In this document: positions 11,577 through 21,961 of the stretch, one piece after another
Position numbering within the stretch: position 1 is the stretch's first letter
Layout: each line of letters starts with the position of its first letter
Source of the DNA: Haberlea rhodopensis
Taxonomy: Eukaryota > Streptophyta > Magnoliopsida > Lamiales > Gesneriaceae
Direction of reading: 5' to 3'
DNA length: 64,000 nt
Assembly (NCBI GenBank): GCA_907163345.1
Contig: CAJQUN010000009.1
Location: forward strand, 6,944,001-7,008,000
Notes under the pieces: model-generated
The model's input: the letters and a program-made list of their open reading frames with translations, nothing else
Told to the model about the DNA's origin: nothing
Database searches by the model: none
Program-made: the position numbers and the translations under genes

Positions 11577-13234
11577 TTATTTCACCGGTGGATACCGGCA
11601 ACCACCATAAGCTGCAAAAAATAGAAACATAGTTACAACTCAAATAATATTTTCTGATAGATAAAGTATAATAAAATTTATTATTTTTCACTATAAAATA
11701 AAACGAATGTATTGAAAAAATTATATAATATTAAAATTTCCGCTGTACAAACGTATGGCTTTACCAACATATAAGTTAGAAGATCCTAGAAACACGTTCA
11801 TCTACCTATAACTTACTAAGATAAGATGGGAACACAACAGGGACATAGTCGAAGCGTGATAGAATCATGGTTTTCCGTCACGGTGACGGAGCTGCTTGAA
11901 CTGTCATTCTTGAATGGCAACGGCAATTGCCGTGACAACGCTTTTTAATTTTTTTCATGGACCTCGATTTACCTCAAACAAGTGATCCAATTCGTTGATT
12001 CGCTTCAAATAGGCCCATACCTTTCTCGACCGAAGCCATAAGTAGTAGTTTAACGCTTGATCGAAGCGGCAATTACCAGGCCCGGCCCAACTATCCCAAG
12101 GCAAAAGGACGCAAAAAGCCAAATGTTACTGGGGCTTGGGATGCCTCACCGTTCAGGAACGGGAACAGGATGATATATATATTTTTTTAAAATCGACGAT
12201 GATTATGAAAGTAGAACATTAAACTATGTTAAGATTTCCGTGACCATGACGACGAACCATATATAGAATGTGAAATAGAATCACTTACATGGATCAATTG
12301 TTGTGAGAATGCCAAGATCTGGGTTGCATTGTCCAAAACTTTTATATACTTGGTTAAGGGCATAGGATGTGTGGGCAAGAAGGGTGTCGGGCTCAAAGCA
12401 TGAGCCACCTGGTTGAATTGCTGAGCAATCTATCACCCCACAAGCATAGTCTAAAAATCCTTGCATCTTGTCGTTCGGAGCATCTCTTTGTACAACACAA
12501 TAGTCGATAGCGAACTGTAATTTTTTAGAAAAAACCAATAAGTTAGTTTTAAATTCTTTTAGAAGTTTGATTTTATAAGTGCTTTTTCTAAAATTTTGAG
12601 TATTATTTTTTTTAAAAAAACTAGTGATTATATTGCCCATAATCAGCTACTACATACGAAGCTTTGTCAAAAACTAGTGATTTATTTCCCATAATCAAAC
12701 AACATACAAAGATCTGTCTTTTCTATGCTCAAGTCAGGGTATTTGGGAACATGAGGTTCACGTGCTATTGTGTGGACCTCATGATGTATATACATGTGTG
12801 GACCTCATGATTCTAAATGTATATAGGGGCCGTTGGATCTCCTCTTAAGGCGACAACTCCATTTTGGTATATCAAATCATGTCGATTTTACTTTCAAAAT
12901 ATGATCTTCGTGATATTAAAACATTGTACTATGATACTGTTTGGTACAATAGATGTGATGAGATAAGCAAGTAATGAGTAGTTAAAAAATTATGATTTAT
13001 CACACCCTTAATAATGTCCCGGATTATTATGAAGGTATTTTTTTGTAATAAATGAAGAAAAAGTCAAAGAAGGTTATAAATCAAAAGTCAAAAACAAAAG
13101 AAAATAACCAAGGCTATATACAAAAGTATATATACCTTTTGGACATTGTTGAATTTCGAGTGTGGCGAACGAGTGGTGAGCACAAGTTCAGTATAGCAAA
13201 CTATGAGAAACAAAACAAGTATATTTCTCCCCAT
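11577..13234 (-). CDS. X8-domain protein (Ole e 10 / callose-binding type), three exons
   Basis: Exons on the minus strand are 13136-13234 (signal peptide), 12289-12514 (X8 domain) and 11577-11611 (tail). They join through GT-AG sites into 360 nt, 119 aa. Exon 1 encodes MGRNILVLFLIVCY, a hydrophobic secretion signal. Exon 2 encodes the X8/CBM43 core with ALNQVYKSFGQCNPD and IQPGGSCFEPDTLLAHTSYA. The third exon completes DPSYGGCRYPPVK and stop. The six Cys of the X8 fold are all present (YCVV, YACG, IDCS, GSCF, GQCN, GGCR). The usual Trp before the first Cys is Tyr. X8 modules bind beta-1,3-glucan (callose) in cell walls. With no glucanase domain and no evident GPI tail, it looks like a short secreted wall protein. 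The upstream region is shared head-to-head with a partial second copy at 13519-14100. Confidence 0.85.
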
Positions 13235-14100
13235 GAATGATGCTTAAACTTAAAACTTTTAAAGAAAAAGGATTTATATTATGCAAGAAAATAACAAGGT
13301 TTTTTGTGTTTAAATAGTATGAGGACATGTGAAAAATGGAATTATTGTTTAATAAGAATTCTAGAAATGAAGTTTCAAATCTTGATATTGATTGAAGATA
13401 TATCCCACATAATTGGCCTTTTATAAAATCTTACAATTTGTGGAAGGTCATTAATCTTGAAATTTGAATTCAATTTATAAAATTAATTGTAGATCTCGCA
13501 TGTTAGTGTTGACTCTGATAACATGCGAGATCTACAATTAATTTGATAAAATGAATTCAAATTTCAAGATTAATGACCTTCCACAAATTGTAAGACTTGA
13601 TAAAGGCAATTATGTGGGATATATCTTCAATCAATATCAAGATTTGAAACTTCATTTCTAGAATTCTTATTAAAATGATTCCATTTTTCACATGTTCTCC
13701 TACTATTTAAACACAAAAAAGCTTGTTATTTTCTTGCATAATATAAATCCTTTTTCTTTAAAAGTTTTAAGTTTAAGCACTCATGGGGAGAAATATACTT
13801 GTTTTGTTTCTCATAGTTTGCTATATTGGACTTGTGCTCACCGCTCGTCCGCCACTCTCGAAATTGAGCATTGTCCAAAAGGTACATATACTTTTGTATA
13901 ACATAGGACTCGACCGAGAAAATTTATTTTAAATATAATAATTGATTATGGTTTGGGAAAAAAACCATTTAAAAAACTACTTACACAAGATTTAAAATAT
14001 TTAAGTTAAAATGAACAATAAAAGAGTTAGTTAAATATATAGCCTTGGTAATTTTCTTTTGTTCTTTGATTTATAAAGTTGTTGATTTTTTCTTTATTCG
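13048..14100. repeat. Large head-to-head inverted repeat around the X8 promoter
   Basis: The left arm, 13048-13505, and right arm, 13519-14100, are inverted copies separated by a 13-nt spacer (13506-13518). The innermost arms read agatctcgcatgtta and taacatgcgagatct. Going outward, both arms contain the same 5' flank, including ctatttaaacacaaaaaa/g, the 33-codon signal-peptide exon and the start of intron 1. The right arm has about 138 bp of extra sequence (13901-14038) within its intron part; the match resumes at agccttgg. Scattered substitutions show that the duplication is not recent. No transposon ends were found at the outer limits. Confidence 0.88.
13783..13881 (+). pseudogene. Orphan first exon of an X8 gene (duplicate copy)
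   Basis: This is the mirror copy of exon 1 of the X8 gene at 13136-13234. It is 33 codons with an intact ATG and a preserved gtacat donor, and encodes MGRNILVLFLIVCYIGLVL then TARPPLSKLSIVQK. It differs from the working copy at several residues after position 14 and in fact has the longer uninterrupted hydrophobic stretch. No X8-core exon follows in the next kilobase, so by itself it can only produce a signal peptide plus read-through. It could alternatively be spliced to something downstream; the next coding-like segment is the CLE relic at 14423. Confidence 0.7.
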
Positions 14101-14422
14101 TAGTCTATTCATCTATATACCTATAAATAAAAGTATCTATAAAAGTATGGATACAAGGGCAAAGTTTTTTATTGTGAATTGACAGTTTGCCCACAAATTA
14201 TACATGAGCTGAAATCATCTATTGGCAATCATGGAAACCATAAAACAGGGTCAATACTCGATACAGGCAGAAAAAATGTCATCTATAATTTAGTTTTGGT
14301 CATCAATATTGATATAATTTAATGATTATTATTACTGATTTTTATATAACTTGATGAAAGTAACAGTTCTTAATATTTAATATCTGTGGCTAACAATTCC
14401 TGAAATCCCAAGAAATCCCACC

Positions 14423-14695
14423 ATTTTTTTCTTGTTCTTCTTCTTCTTCATATTTCTTGCACTTATGAGCTCCTCAAGTACCAACTCTGAAACCCTCTTC
14501 TCGAACCATTCATATGCAAAAACAATGAATGATTTTCAGACAAGAAAAGGGGAAAATTCAGACACGTATTCGAATCCCAAAGGAATAGAGAATCTGTCTG
14601 AAGCAATTGATCATGAAGTTCCCAGTGCACCAAACCCTATTTCCAACAAGCACTGCTGCAGCGAAGAAGATGAAAAATTCAGCCATTTGCTTTGA
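14423..14695 (+). pseudogene. TDIF-like CLE peptide precursor relic with Gly6-to-Ala peptide
   Basis: The frame encodes a hydrophobic leader (FFLFFFFFIFLAL), a variable hydrophilic region, and at 14612-14647 the dodecapeptide HEVPSAPNPISN. It continues KHCCSEEDEKFSHLL to the stop at 14693-14695. TDIF, the peptide of CLE41/CLE44 that signals through the PXY/TDR receptor to maintain vascular cambium, is HEVPSGPNPISN; this copy differs only at position 6, Gly to Ala. Overall architecture, single exon and size (about 90 aa) fit CLE precursors, apart from a 15-residue C-terminal extension. The leader has no ATG: the codon in good context (ccaccATT) at 14423 is ATT, and the first ATG, at 14466, lies after the hydrophobic core. 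It is probably a non-functional relic, but non-AUG start or an upstream exon is possible. Confidence 0.65.
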
Positions 14696-15123
14696 TTATG
14701 GAATTTATATGGTTAACGATTACTACGTAAAAAACGTTTAATATTTCTGCTCAAAAACAAAAAAAATATTATCTTTTATGTTATAGAATGATAACTTAAA
14801 TTATTTAAATTTTCTTGTCATTTCTTTGTTTATTTTATGCCAAGTAGTTGCTTTAGAAACTGAAGATGAATCCATATAGTAATTATGAAAGATTATAATA
14901 AAATGTACGAAGTTAACTATAATGACGATAATAATTAAAGATGCTGATTAAATTAGTAATATACAACTAAAAGATTAGATGAAAACATACAAAAAAAATT
15001 AAAATTTACCTTATTTAGATCATATAGCTCATTTCTCCATACTAAACCACTTTCAAGTTATAAAATTATTATATTAAATTATCTATCCATATTAATAATT
15101 GCGGGAAGATGATGAGAATTATG
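14696..15123. other. AT-rich intergenic sequence
   Basis: No gene or repeat structure was recognised here. It may contain the 3' region of the CLE-like relic. Confidence 0.4.
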
Positions 15124-15617
15124 ATGTGTTTGGATGGATGAATAAAAAGATTTGATTTGAAATGACATATATCTTATGTGCATTTCAAATTCATCATAAT
15201 TATCATTACATTTACATATATTAATAAAGACAATTATTTGAAATACACCTAATATAAATCCATCAAAACAATTAAATGGATTTGAAATCAAGGATTTGAA
15301 ATACATGGCTTTAATATCCCTCAATCCAAATGCATCCTTGGATTTGTCAATTACTTTTTGTCTATTCCATTTCAAATATTTTTAAATACTTTTTTGGCAA
15401 TACTATATATTTCAGATCTTTGATTTCAAACACAATTTAATTGTTTGTATGAATTTATATTGGGTGTAATTCAAATTCATCTCTTTACTAATTTATCTCT
15501 TTACTAATTTATGTAAATATAATGATACATTTGAAATGCATAAGATATATATCATTTCAAATCCAAGTTTCAGATCAAACCCCTCTATTGAAATAAAATT
15601 CATCCATCCAAACACAT
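15124..15617. mobile_element. MITE with terminal inverted repeats, about 494 bp
   Basis: The left end atgtgtttggatggatgaat is matched by attcatccatccaaacacat at the right end. Further matching blocks lie inside: tttgaaatgacatatatctt at about 15158 against a mirror at about 15540, and tcattacatttacatata at about 15205 against its mirror at about 15505. It is AT-rich and has no coding capacity. The gtgtttggatgg terminus resembles several plant MITE families, but the target duplication was not resolved, so the superfamily is left open. Confidence 0.65.
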
Positions 15618-15719
15618 TTTAAGTGAATGCAAAGATTTTTCGTAAAAAAAGATTCGTTCAATAACAACGGTTCTTTGAGGATCATATAAATGGGAAAATT
15701 CGATTCTGTAGTACATATA

Positions 15720-16130
15720 TTACCTTGACTCCAATATCGTTGACCCCAATTCATTTGGGGTCGGGCCGTAGAGTCCATATATTGACATGTGGACTTCATT
15801 GTTGAAAATAAATCTGAACGTTGCATTATCAAGTGATAAGTCGTGAGCAAATTGATACCTATCATACTGCCAATATTGACCAGAAGAGATGAAAAATTTG
15901 TATACATAATTGCTTTCTATCCCTATAATTAGCATATGTATTGTAATGTTACAGTTGGAAGAGATTGAGAAACCTAAAATGATATTAAACAAACTATTCC
16001 TCCTAAACCTTAGATTTTTGACATGGAAAAACAAAGGTTTGGTAACAACCTTGTAAGCCACAGCGAGCATAGACCCAGCTACAGCGGCCAAGAAAATAAA
16101 CAAGCCAAAGAGCAAATTCGTCTCTCCCAA
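15720..16130 (-). other. Unidentified coding-like segment (possible exon remnants)
   Basis: On the minus strand, the frame from 16130 encodes GETNLLFGLFIFLAAVAGSM followed by LAVAYK, which looks like a signal peptide or membrane anchor. Farther on (about 15728-15860) the frame reads NATFRFIFNNEVHMSIYGLY. The part between is low in coding character and may be an intron. No ATG precedes the hydrophobic segment in frame (a stop lies just upstream). I do not recognise the family. Confidence 0.25.
15815..16020. repeat. Direct repeat, copy 1
   Basis: About 205 bp resembling 16790-16998 in the same orientation. Shared blocks include gcattatcaagt, ttgaccagaagag, tagcatatgtattgtaatgt and cctaaaatgatatta. 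Similarity is moderate with several indels. Confidence 0.7.
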
Positions 16131-16489
16131 AACTCAAAAAACACACCAATCATCCTCTCTAGCACAAAACTAGCAGACGATCCAGATCCAGGCAGCTGCG
16201 AGCCACCAGCTAAAAAAAGGCTTCAATCTATCCAGCCGAGAAAAAGTCTGGCGGAGAAGATGAGAGGAAGATGGAAGTGAAGAAAGGACCGATAGAGAAG
16301 TTTGGTGCAATAAGAAAAGTTCATAAATTTTTTTTTTAAAAAAGGAGAATTCATTCAAGTGTGTCGATCCGTTAACAAAAAATGGACCAATACAATTTAT
16401 TTTTAGACATAAAATAAATAAAGAATCAATATAAAAAAAACAAAAAAACAAAAATAAAAATTTGTTGAACTCATTCACTCCAGGAGAGG

Positions 16490-16690
16490 AGAAGTATAGA
16501 CTATCCAAAGAGGAGCTGACACTGATTAGCCAAAGAGGATGTGATACTGACTACCCAAAACGGAGCAGATGCAGACTACCCAAAGAGGAGCTGAAGTAAA
16601 CAACCTAAAAAGGAGCTGATACAGACTACCAGAATAGGAGTTGACACAGACTACCCAAAGTGAGGCTGGTGCAACTACCCAAGAGGGATT
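16490..16690. repeat. Minisatellite of roughly 31-33-bp units
   Basis: Six to seven degenerate copies of a unit resembling gactacccaaagaggagctg followed by atacaga. Recognisable repeats of cca(a)agaggagctg, actacc and aggagctgatacagactacc are visible. Units vary by substitutions and small indels. Confidence 0.75.
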
Positions 16691-16789
16691 AGATTTCCAA
16701 AAGAGAAGTAAGATCCCAGAAAGACGAGGAAGAGTCTCAAACAGATTTTCAAAGTCAAGTTGGCCATTACTAACGTCCATGCACCAACG

Positions 16790-16998
16790 TGGCATTATCA
16801 AGTCATGAGTCGTGAGCAAATAGCTATCATGCTGCCAACATTGACCAGAAGAGCCAGCACATTGAGAAAAAAAAATTGTATACATAATTACTTTATGATC
16901 TTATAAATAGCATATGTATTTTAATATTACAAATGGAGAAATAAGAAATCCTAAAATGATATTACGCAAACCATTTTTCCCTAACAAACCTTAGATTT
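16790..16998. repeat. Direct repeat, copy 2
   Basis: Second copy of the approximately 205-bp repeat at 15815-16020, about 975 bp away. It lies just upstream of the first copia element. The coding-like sequence that neighbours copy 1 is not repeated here. Confidence 0.7.
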
Positions 16999-17103
16999 CT
17001 AATATCCACGGCCCCAAATGCATCCAGCTCCGAATTTCATCATATAGTTGTTTGTTTCACGGTATATAATTGCTAAGAATGATACTAAATTACTCACGAT
17101 TAC

Positions 17104-17262
17104 TCTAAAGAAACGTTTTTCCTTATTATTAGTTAGAATCGTGTTTTGGTTGTTATAGCTTTTATGTAGTTTAGCAAATGTATAAATAGGCATTCATACT
17201 GTACAGAAAGTGAGCTCAGAAATTAAAATTCAAAAATTTCCATAGCCATTGTTCTCTTAACA
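17104..17262 (+). repeat. 5' LTR of copia element 1
   Basis: 159 bp, from tctaaagaaacg to ctcttaaca. It contains tgtataaatagg, a TATA-like promoter element, at about 17180. The direct match to 21669-21827 has three substitutions. Confidence 0.93.
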
Positions 17263-17280
17263 TGGTATCAGAGCCCTAGG
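17263..17280 (+). other. Primer-binding site (initiator tRNA-Met)
   Basis: tggtatcagagccctagg starts immediately at the LTR border; the first 12 bases are the canonical complement of the plant initiator tRNA-Met 3' end. Confidence 0.92.
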
Positions 17281-17403
17281 GTTTTCTATGATCCTTTGTT
17301 CTTCGATTTTCTATCAATAATTTGATCAAATCTCTTAATTTCTGAGGTTCGCTGCTTTGTTTCTAATTTTTTTTTCTCCTCGATCTATGATCTATTGTCA
17401 ACT

Positions 17404-20400
17404 ATGACTTCCACAATTGATGTTCATGATCCTCTGTATATTAGCACCTCGGATGCTCCTGGTATAAACTTGATTACCGAGCAGCTTACAGGTACAGAGA
17501 ACTATGGAGTGTGGAGTCGTGCGATGACGATCGCTTTGTGTGCTAAGAATAAACAAGCATTCATCAATGGAAGTCTCCCCAAACCAGCTTCTGGTTCGAG
17601 CACTTTGCATATTTGGGAGCGATGCAATGCTATTGTCCTCTCGTGGCTTATGAATAGCGTATCGAAGGAGATCTTTGGAGGTATTGTTTACTCTTCGAAT
17701 GCAGCAGATGTCTGGACTGATTTGAAAGAGCAATTTGATAAGCTCAATGGATCTCGCATCTTCTCCATACATCGAGAAATTGGCATATTGACTCAAGGTG
17801 CCAGTACTATATCTGCATATTACTCCAAATTGAGACACCTATGGGATGAATATGCATCTCTCGTTACCTTGCCAAGTTGTGCATGTGATACAGCTAAGAA
17901 GTATATTGAACATGATCAACAGCATAAACTCATTCAATTTCTCATAGGCTTGAATGACAGTTATGTGCACATTCAAAGTCAAATTCTTATGATGTCTCCA
18001 TTGCCGTCCGTGAATCAGGCTTTTTCGATTATTTCTTAGGAAGAATGTCATCGATCCATTACTGCTACGCCTGCACACTCAATTGAAGTTCCAAATTCTG
18101 CTTTTTACTCCACTAACGGACGTAATGAGAACAACAAACGAGATTTGGTGAAATGCGACTACTGCAATTGGCAAGGACATACAAAGGCGAATTGTTATAA
18201 GCTCATTGGATATCCATAGGGTCATCGATTATATAAAGGAAAACTAAAGGCTGGGAATCGTCAACCACATCATTTCCAAGGCAATAAGGATGTTAACATG
18301 ACTAGTAGTGTATCTGCTGATAATGAGAAGAAAGATTGTAGTTCTTTGTCTGGCAGTTTATTCACTCCTGCTCAATACAACGAGATCCTTAAATTGCTCA
18401 ACAAAGATACTCCAGACGTCACAACCACTTCACCTACAGTGAACATGGCAGGTGCTTCCCATCTTCCCATAATACCTTCTTATTCGACTTGGATAATTGA
18501 CAGTGGAGCAAATGATTACATGGCTGGCAAACATCTAATGCTACATCGTTCTAATTCCTATGCTGATTCTAACATGTTAGTGAATCTGCCTAATGGTAAC
18601 AAAACCAATGTAGCAACATCAGGATCATTTCATCTCACCAAAGCCATTACCTTAAACAACGTTCTTCATGTTCCAGCTTTTAACTCCAATTTGCTCTCCG
18701 TTTCCAAATTCACAAAAGAGCATCATTGTGCCATCACCTTTTATCCTCATTTTTGTGTATTTCAGGACCAGTTGAGTGGGAAGATCATGGGGATTGGTAA
18801 AGAGCGTCAGGGACTATATCATCTTGATCCTTCAAAATTTTCGGTCACTCAGTCAGTTTCTCATTCTGTTTCTACTCAATGTAATACAGGCTCTTGTAAT
18901 ACTTCTATATCTGATAGGAATAAATCTGCTTGTGATTCCAATGTTTGGCATAGACGTCTTGGACATATTTCAGTTTCTCGAATGACATTATTACCTTTTT
19001 TGTCTAAGACTATTTTGTTATCCCATTGTGATATTTGTCATTTATCAAAACTAACGAGATTACCATTTCCGTCTATCTCCACATCTGTTACTCATGTTCC
19101 ATTCGAACTCGTGCATATGGACATTTGGGGGCCCTTCAATCAGCCAACACATAATGGTGAGAAGTATTTTCTCACTATTGTTGACGATTACACACGCATC
19201 ACTTGGGTATATTTGATGCATTCGAAACTTGATGCCTTGCCCATGATCAAGAGTTTTGTTCGTCTTGTTTCTAATCAATTTTCCGTCCATATCAAAACTG
19301 TCCGGACAGATAATGCCCTTGATTTTTTGAAGAAAGAATGCCAAGAATTTTTTTCTTCTCTTGGCATTCTACACCAAAGTTCGTGTGCCTATACTCCGCA
19401 ACAAAATGGAGTCGTCGAACGTAAACATCGACATCTTCTAAATGTTGCCCGCTCTCTTTTGTTTCAAGCTCATCTTCCAAAACATTTCTGGGGTGATTGT
19501 GTGCTTACAGCTTGTTATTTGATTAATCGCACTCCTACTCCATTGTTATCAAATAAAACACCATTTGAAATGCTTTTTAACAAGCCACCTTCTTATGTCC
19601 ATCTTCGTGTCCTCGGATGTTTGTGTTATGCATCTGTCTTGCCTAAAGGAGACAAATTTTCTCCTCGTGCAAGTCCTTGTCTTTTCCTTGGATATTCTTC
19701 GACACAAAAGGGCTATAAACTCCTTGATCTTGCCACTAAACGAAGATTTGTGTCAAGAGATGTTCAATTCCATGAACATCTTTTTCCTTATTCACGAAAC
19801 CTTCCCTTTCGTCCCATTTTTTCTACCATCTCCGATCCTATACTAGCTGACCCTGATTCTTTTCATCCTACATCATCTTCATATGCTCCTCTTTCCATTC
19901 CCATTATTCATTCACCTGTTTCACAATCTCTTCGCACCTCTTCTAGGCCCTCTGTTCCTCCAGCATGGACAAATGACTATGTTTGTCCCACACTTGCTAA
20001 GTCCTCCACTTCTCATCCTCTTTCCAATTTTGTTACTTATTCTCATTTTTCTCCATCATATCAAGCCTTTTTGACCTCCATTTCTTCTCTTAAGGAACCA
20101 AATTTTGACCATTAGGCAGTGATCGATCCACGTTGGAAATTAGCCATGGATCACGAATTTGCAGCATTGGAAGCAAATAAAACTTGGGTTGTGGTTGATC
20201 TTCCTGTTGGGAAGAAAGCTATCGGCAATAAATGGGTCTACAAGATAAAATACAATGCCGATGGGAGTGTTGATAGATTTAAGGCTAGATTAGTCGCCAA
20301 AGGTTATACTCAAGAATATGGCATTGATTACCATGACACTTTTTTCCCCGGTGGCAAAGATTGGCACTGTGAGATGTTTGCTCAGTGTGGCAGCTCGATT

Positions 20401-21661
20401 CAGTTGGCTGTTGTTCCAAATGGATGTCACCAATGCTTTTTTACAAGGTGACTTGGACGAGGAAATCTACATGGTCTTACCTTCAGGATTTAGCAGTTAG
20501 GGGGAGCACAAAGTATGTAGACTTCTTAAATCCCTTTATGGTTTGAAACAGGCATCTCGACAATGGAACCATAAATTTGCTCAAATTATGGTTCAAGGTG
20601 GTTCCACACAGTCGAAACATGATCATTCCATGTTTGTTAAGAAAAATGGGAAGCACATCACTCTATTGATTGTGTATGTAGATGACATAATCATTTCAGG
20701 AAATGATATGGATGCCATTAATGATCTAAAGAAGTACTTGCATACTAGTATACGAATTAAGGATCTAGGTACCTTAAAATACTTTCTTGGTATTGAGGTT
20801 GCTAGATCAAAAAGGGGTATATATCTAAACCAAAGGAAGTATGTGTTGGAATTATTGTTGGAAGCAGGTTTATCGGGAGCAAAATCATGTGATACTCCGA
20901 TGGAACAGAATTTGAGATTGACAACTAAAGAATATGATCTTAGCGTTGGCAAAACAAATTCGGATGATCCTTTACTAACTGATGCAACAGTATATAAAAG
21001 GTTGGTTGGTCGCCTCATATACCTTACTATAACCAGGCCAGATGTATGTTATGCAGTTCAAAATTTGAGCCAGTTCATGCATCAACCAAAGACTTCACAT
21101 ATGGAGGCTGCTAGACGAGTTTTAAGGTACCTAAAAAGCACTCCAGGATTGGGAATTCTTTTGTCTTCACAAGGGCAGATCAGTTTGACAGCCTATTGTG
21201 ATGCAGATTGGGGCACTTGCCCAATGAGTCGAAGATCAATTACAGGCTATTGTGTGAAATTTGGAGACTCTTTAGTGTTATGGAAAACAAAAAAACAGAA
21301 TACTATATCACGATCTTCCGCTGAGGCTGAATATAGATCAATGGCTAGCACTACATGTGAGTTAACTTGGATAGCTGGTATACTGGAAGACTTGGGAATT
21401 AAGCTGCCCGAACCAGTTACTCTATTTTGCGACAATAAGGTTGCAATGCATATTGCAGGTAATCCGATTTATCACGAAAGAACGAAGCACATAGAGATTG
21501 ATTATCATTTGGTCCGAGAAAAGATACAAAAGAAATTCTTAAAAACTTCACACATTGGAACACATGAGCAACCGGCTGATATTTTTACAAAGGCATTGGG
21601 AAGAAGTCAACATAACTATTTGTGTTCCAAGCTTGGTGTAATAAATCTGTTCCAAGCTTGA
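17404..21661 (+). pseudogene. copia gag-pol polyprotein, interrupted
   Basis: The reading frame begins at the ATG at 17404 with a UBN2/copia gag (TGTENYGVWSRAM). A CCHC knuckle (CDYCNWQGHTKANC) lies at about 18152-18195. Protease DSGA is at about 18500, pre-integrase VWHRRLGH at 18943, and integrase with DIWGPF, RTDNALDF and PQQNGVVERKH at 19100-19430. RT (GLKQASRQWN, LLIVYVDDIIISGND) spans 20120-20990, and RNase H (YCDADWG, SSAEAEYRSM, YHERTKHIEIDYHLVR) ends at the stop at 21661. Breaks: TAG at 18037, 18217, 20113 and 20498, and a one-base frameshift at about 20345. Several TAGs stand where copia relatives have Gln (CAG), as in the second copy of this window. It cannot make a full polyprotein. 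Confidence 0.92.
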
Positions 21662-21668
21662 GGGGGAG

Positions 21669-21827
21669 TCTAAAGAAACGTTTTTCCTTATTATTAGCTA
21701 GAATCGTGTTTTGGTTGTTATAGCTTTTATGTAGTTTAGCAAATGTATAAATAGGCATTCATACTGTACAGAAAGTGAGCTCAGAAAACAAAATTCAAAA
21801 ATTTCCATAGCCATTGTTCTCTTAACA
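21669..21827 (+). repeat. 3' LTR of copia element 1
   Basis: 159 bp, preceded by the purine tract at 21660-21668 and followed by the attac duplication. It lies 134 bp beyond the stop codon of the alpha/beta-hydrolase gene on the other strand. Confidence 0.93.
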
Positions 21828-21961
21828 ATTACCTGAGAACGGGGACAAGGCATCCTCCTCTAACAGATCTTTATTCAAAATATTCTATACACAAATGTTT
21901 CAATATCCATCCATTAAATACAAGAATTAGTCACCAAGGACAAAAAACTTGGCTGAAAAAT

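Larger units (their letters stand above)
17104..21827 (+). mobile_element. Ty1/copia LTR retrotransposon, nearly complete but disabled
   Basis: The element has 159-bp LTRs at 17104-17262 and 21669-21827, flanked by a perfect 5-bp duplication, attac (17099-17103 and 21828-21832). The primer-binding site tggtatcagagc follows the left LTR directly and pairs with initiator tRNA-Met; the polypurine tract agggggag precedes the right LTR. The LTRs show three differences by eye, so insertion is fairly recent. The internal gag-pol has the copia order (gag, protease, integrase, RT, RNase H), but stop codons and a frameshift break it. The LTR starts with TC rather than the usual TG. Short LTRs and this gag type are consistent with the Ale/Retrofit lineage, which is an inference. 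Confidence 0.95.

Noticed and set aside
12720..12860. Inverted text cctcatgat... near the X8 intron as a transposon
   Set aside because: Only a short direct repeat of tgtggacctcatga with no termini or target duplication.
20623..21018. Antisense open frame over the copia RT
   Set aside because: Shadow of the reverse transcriptase frame.
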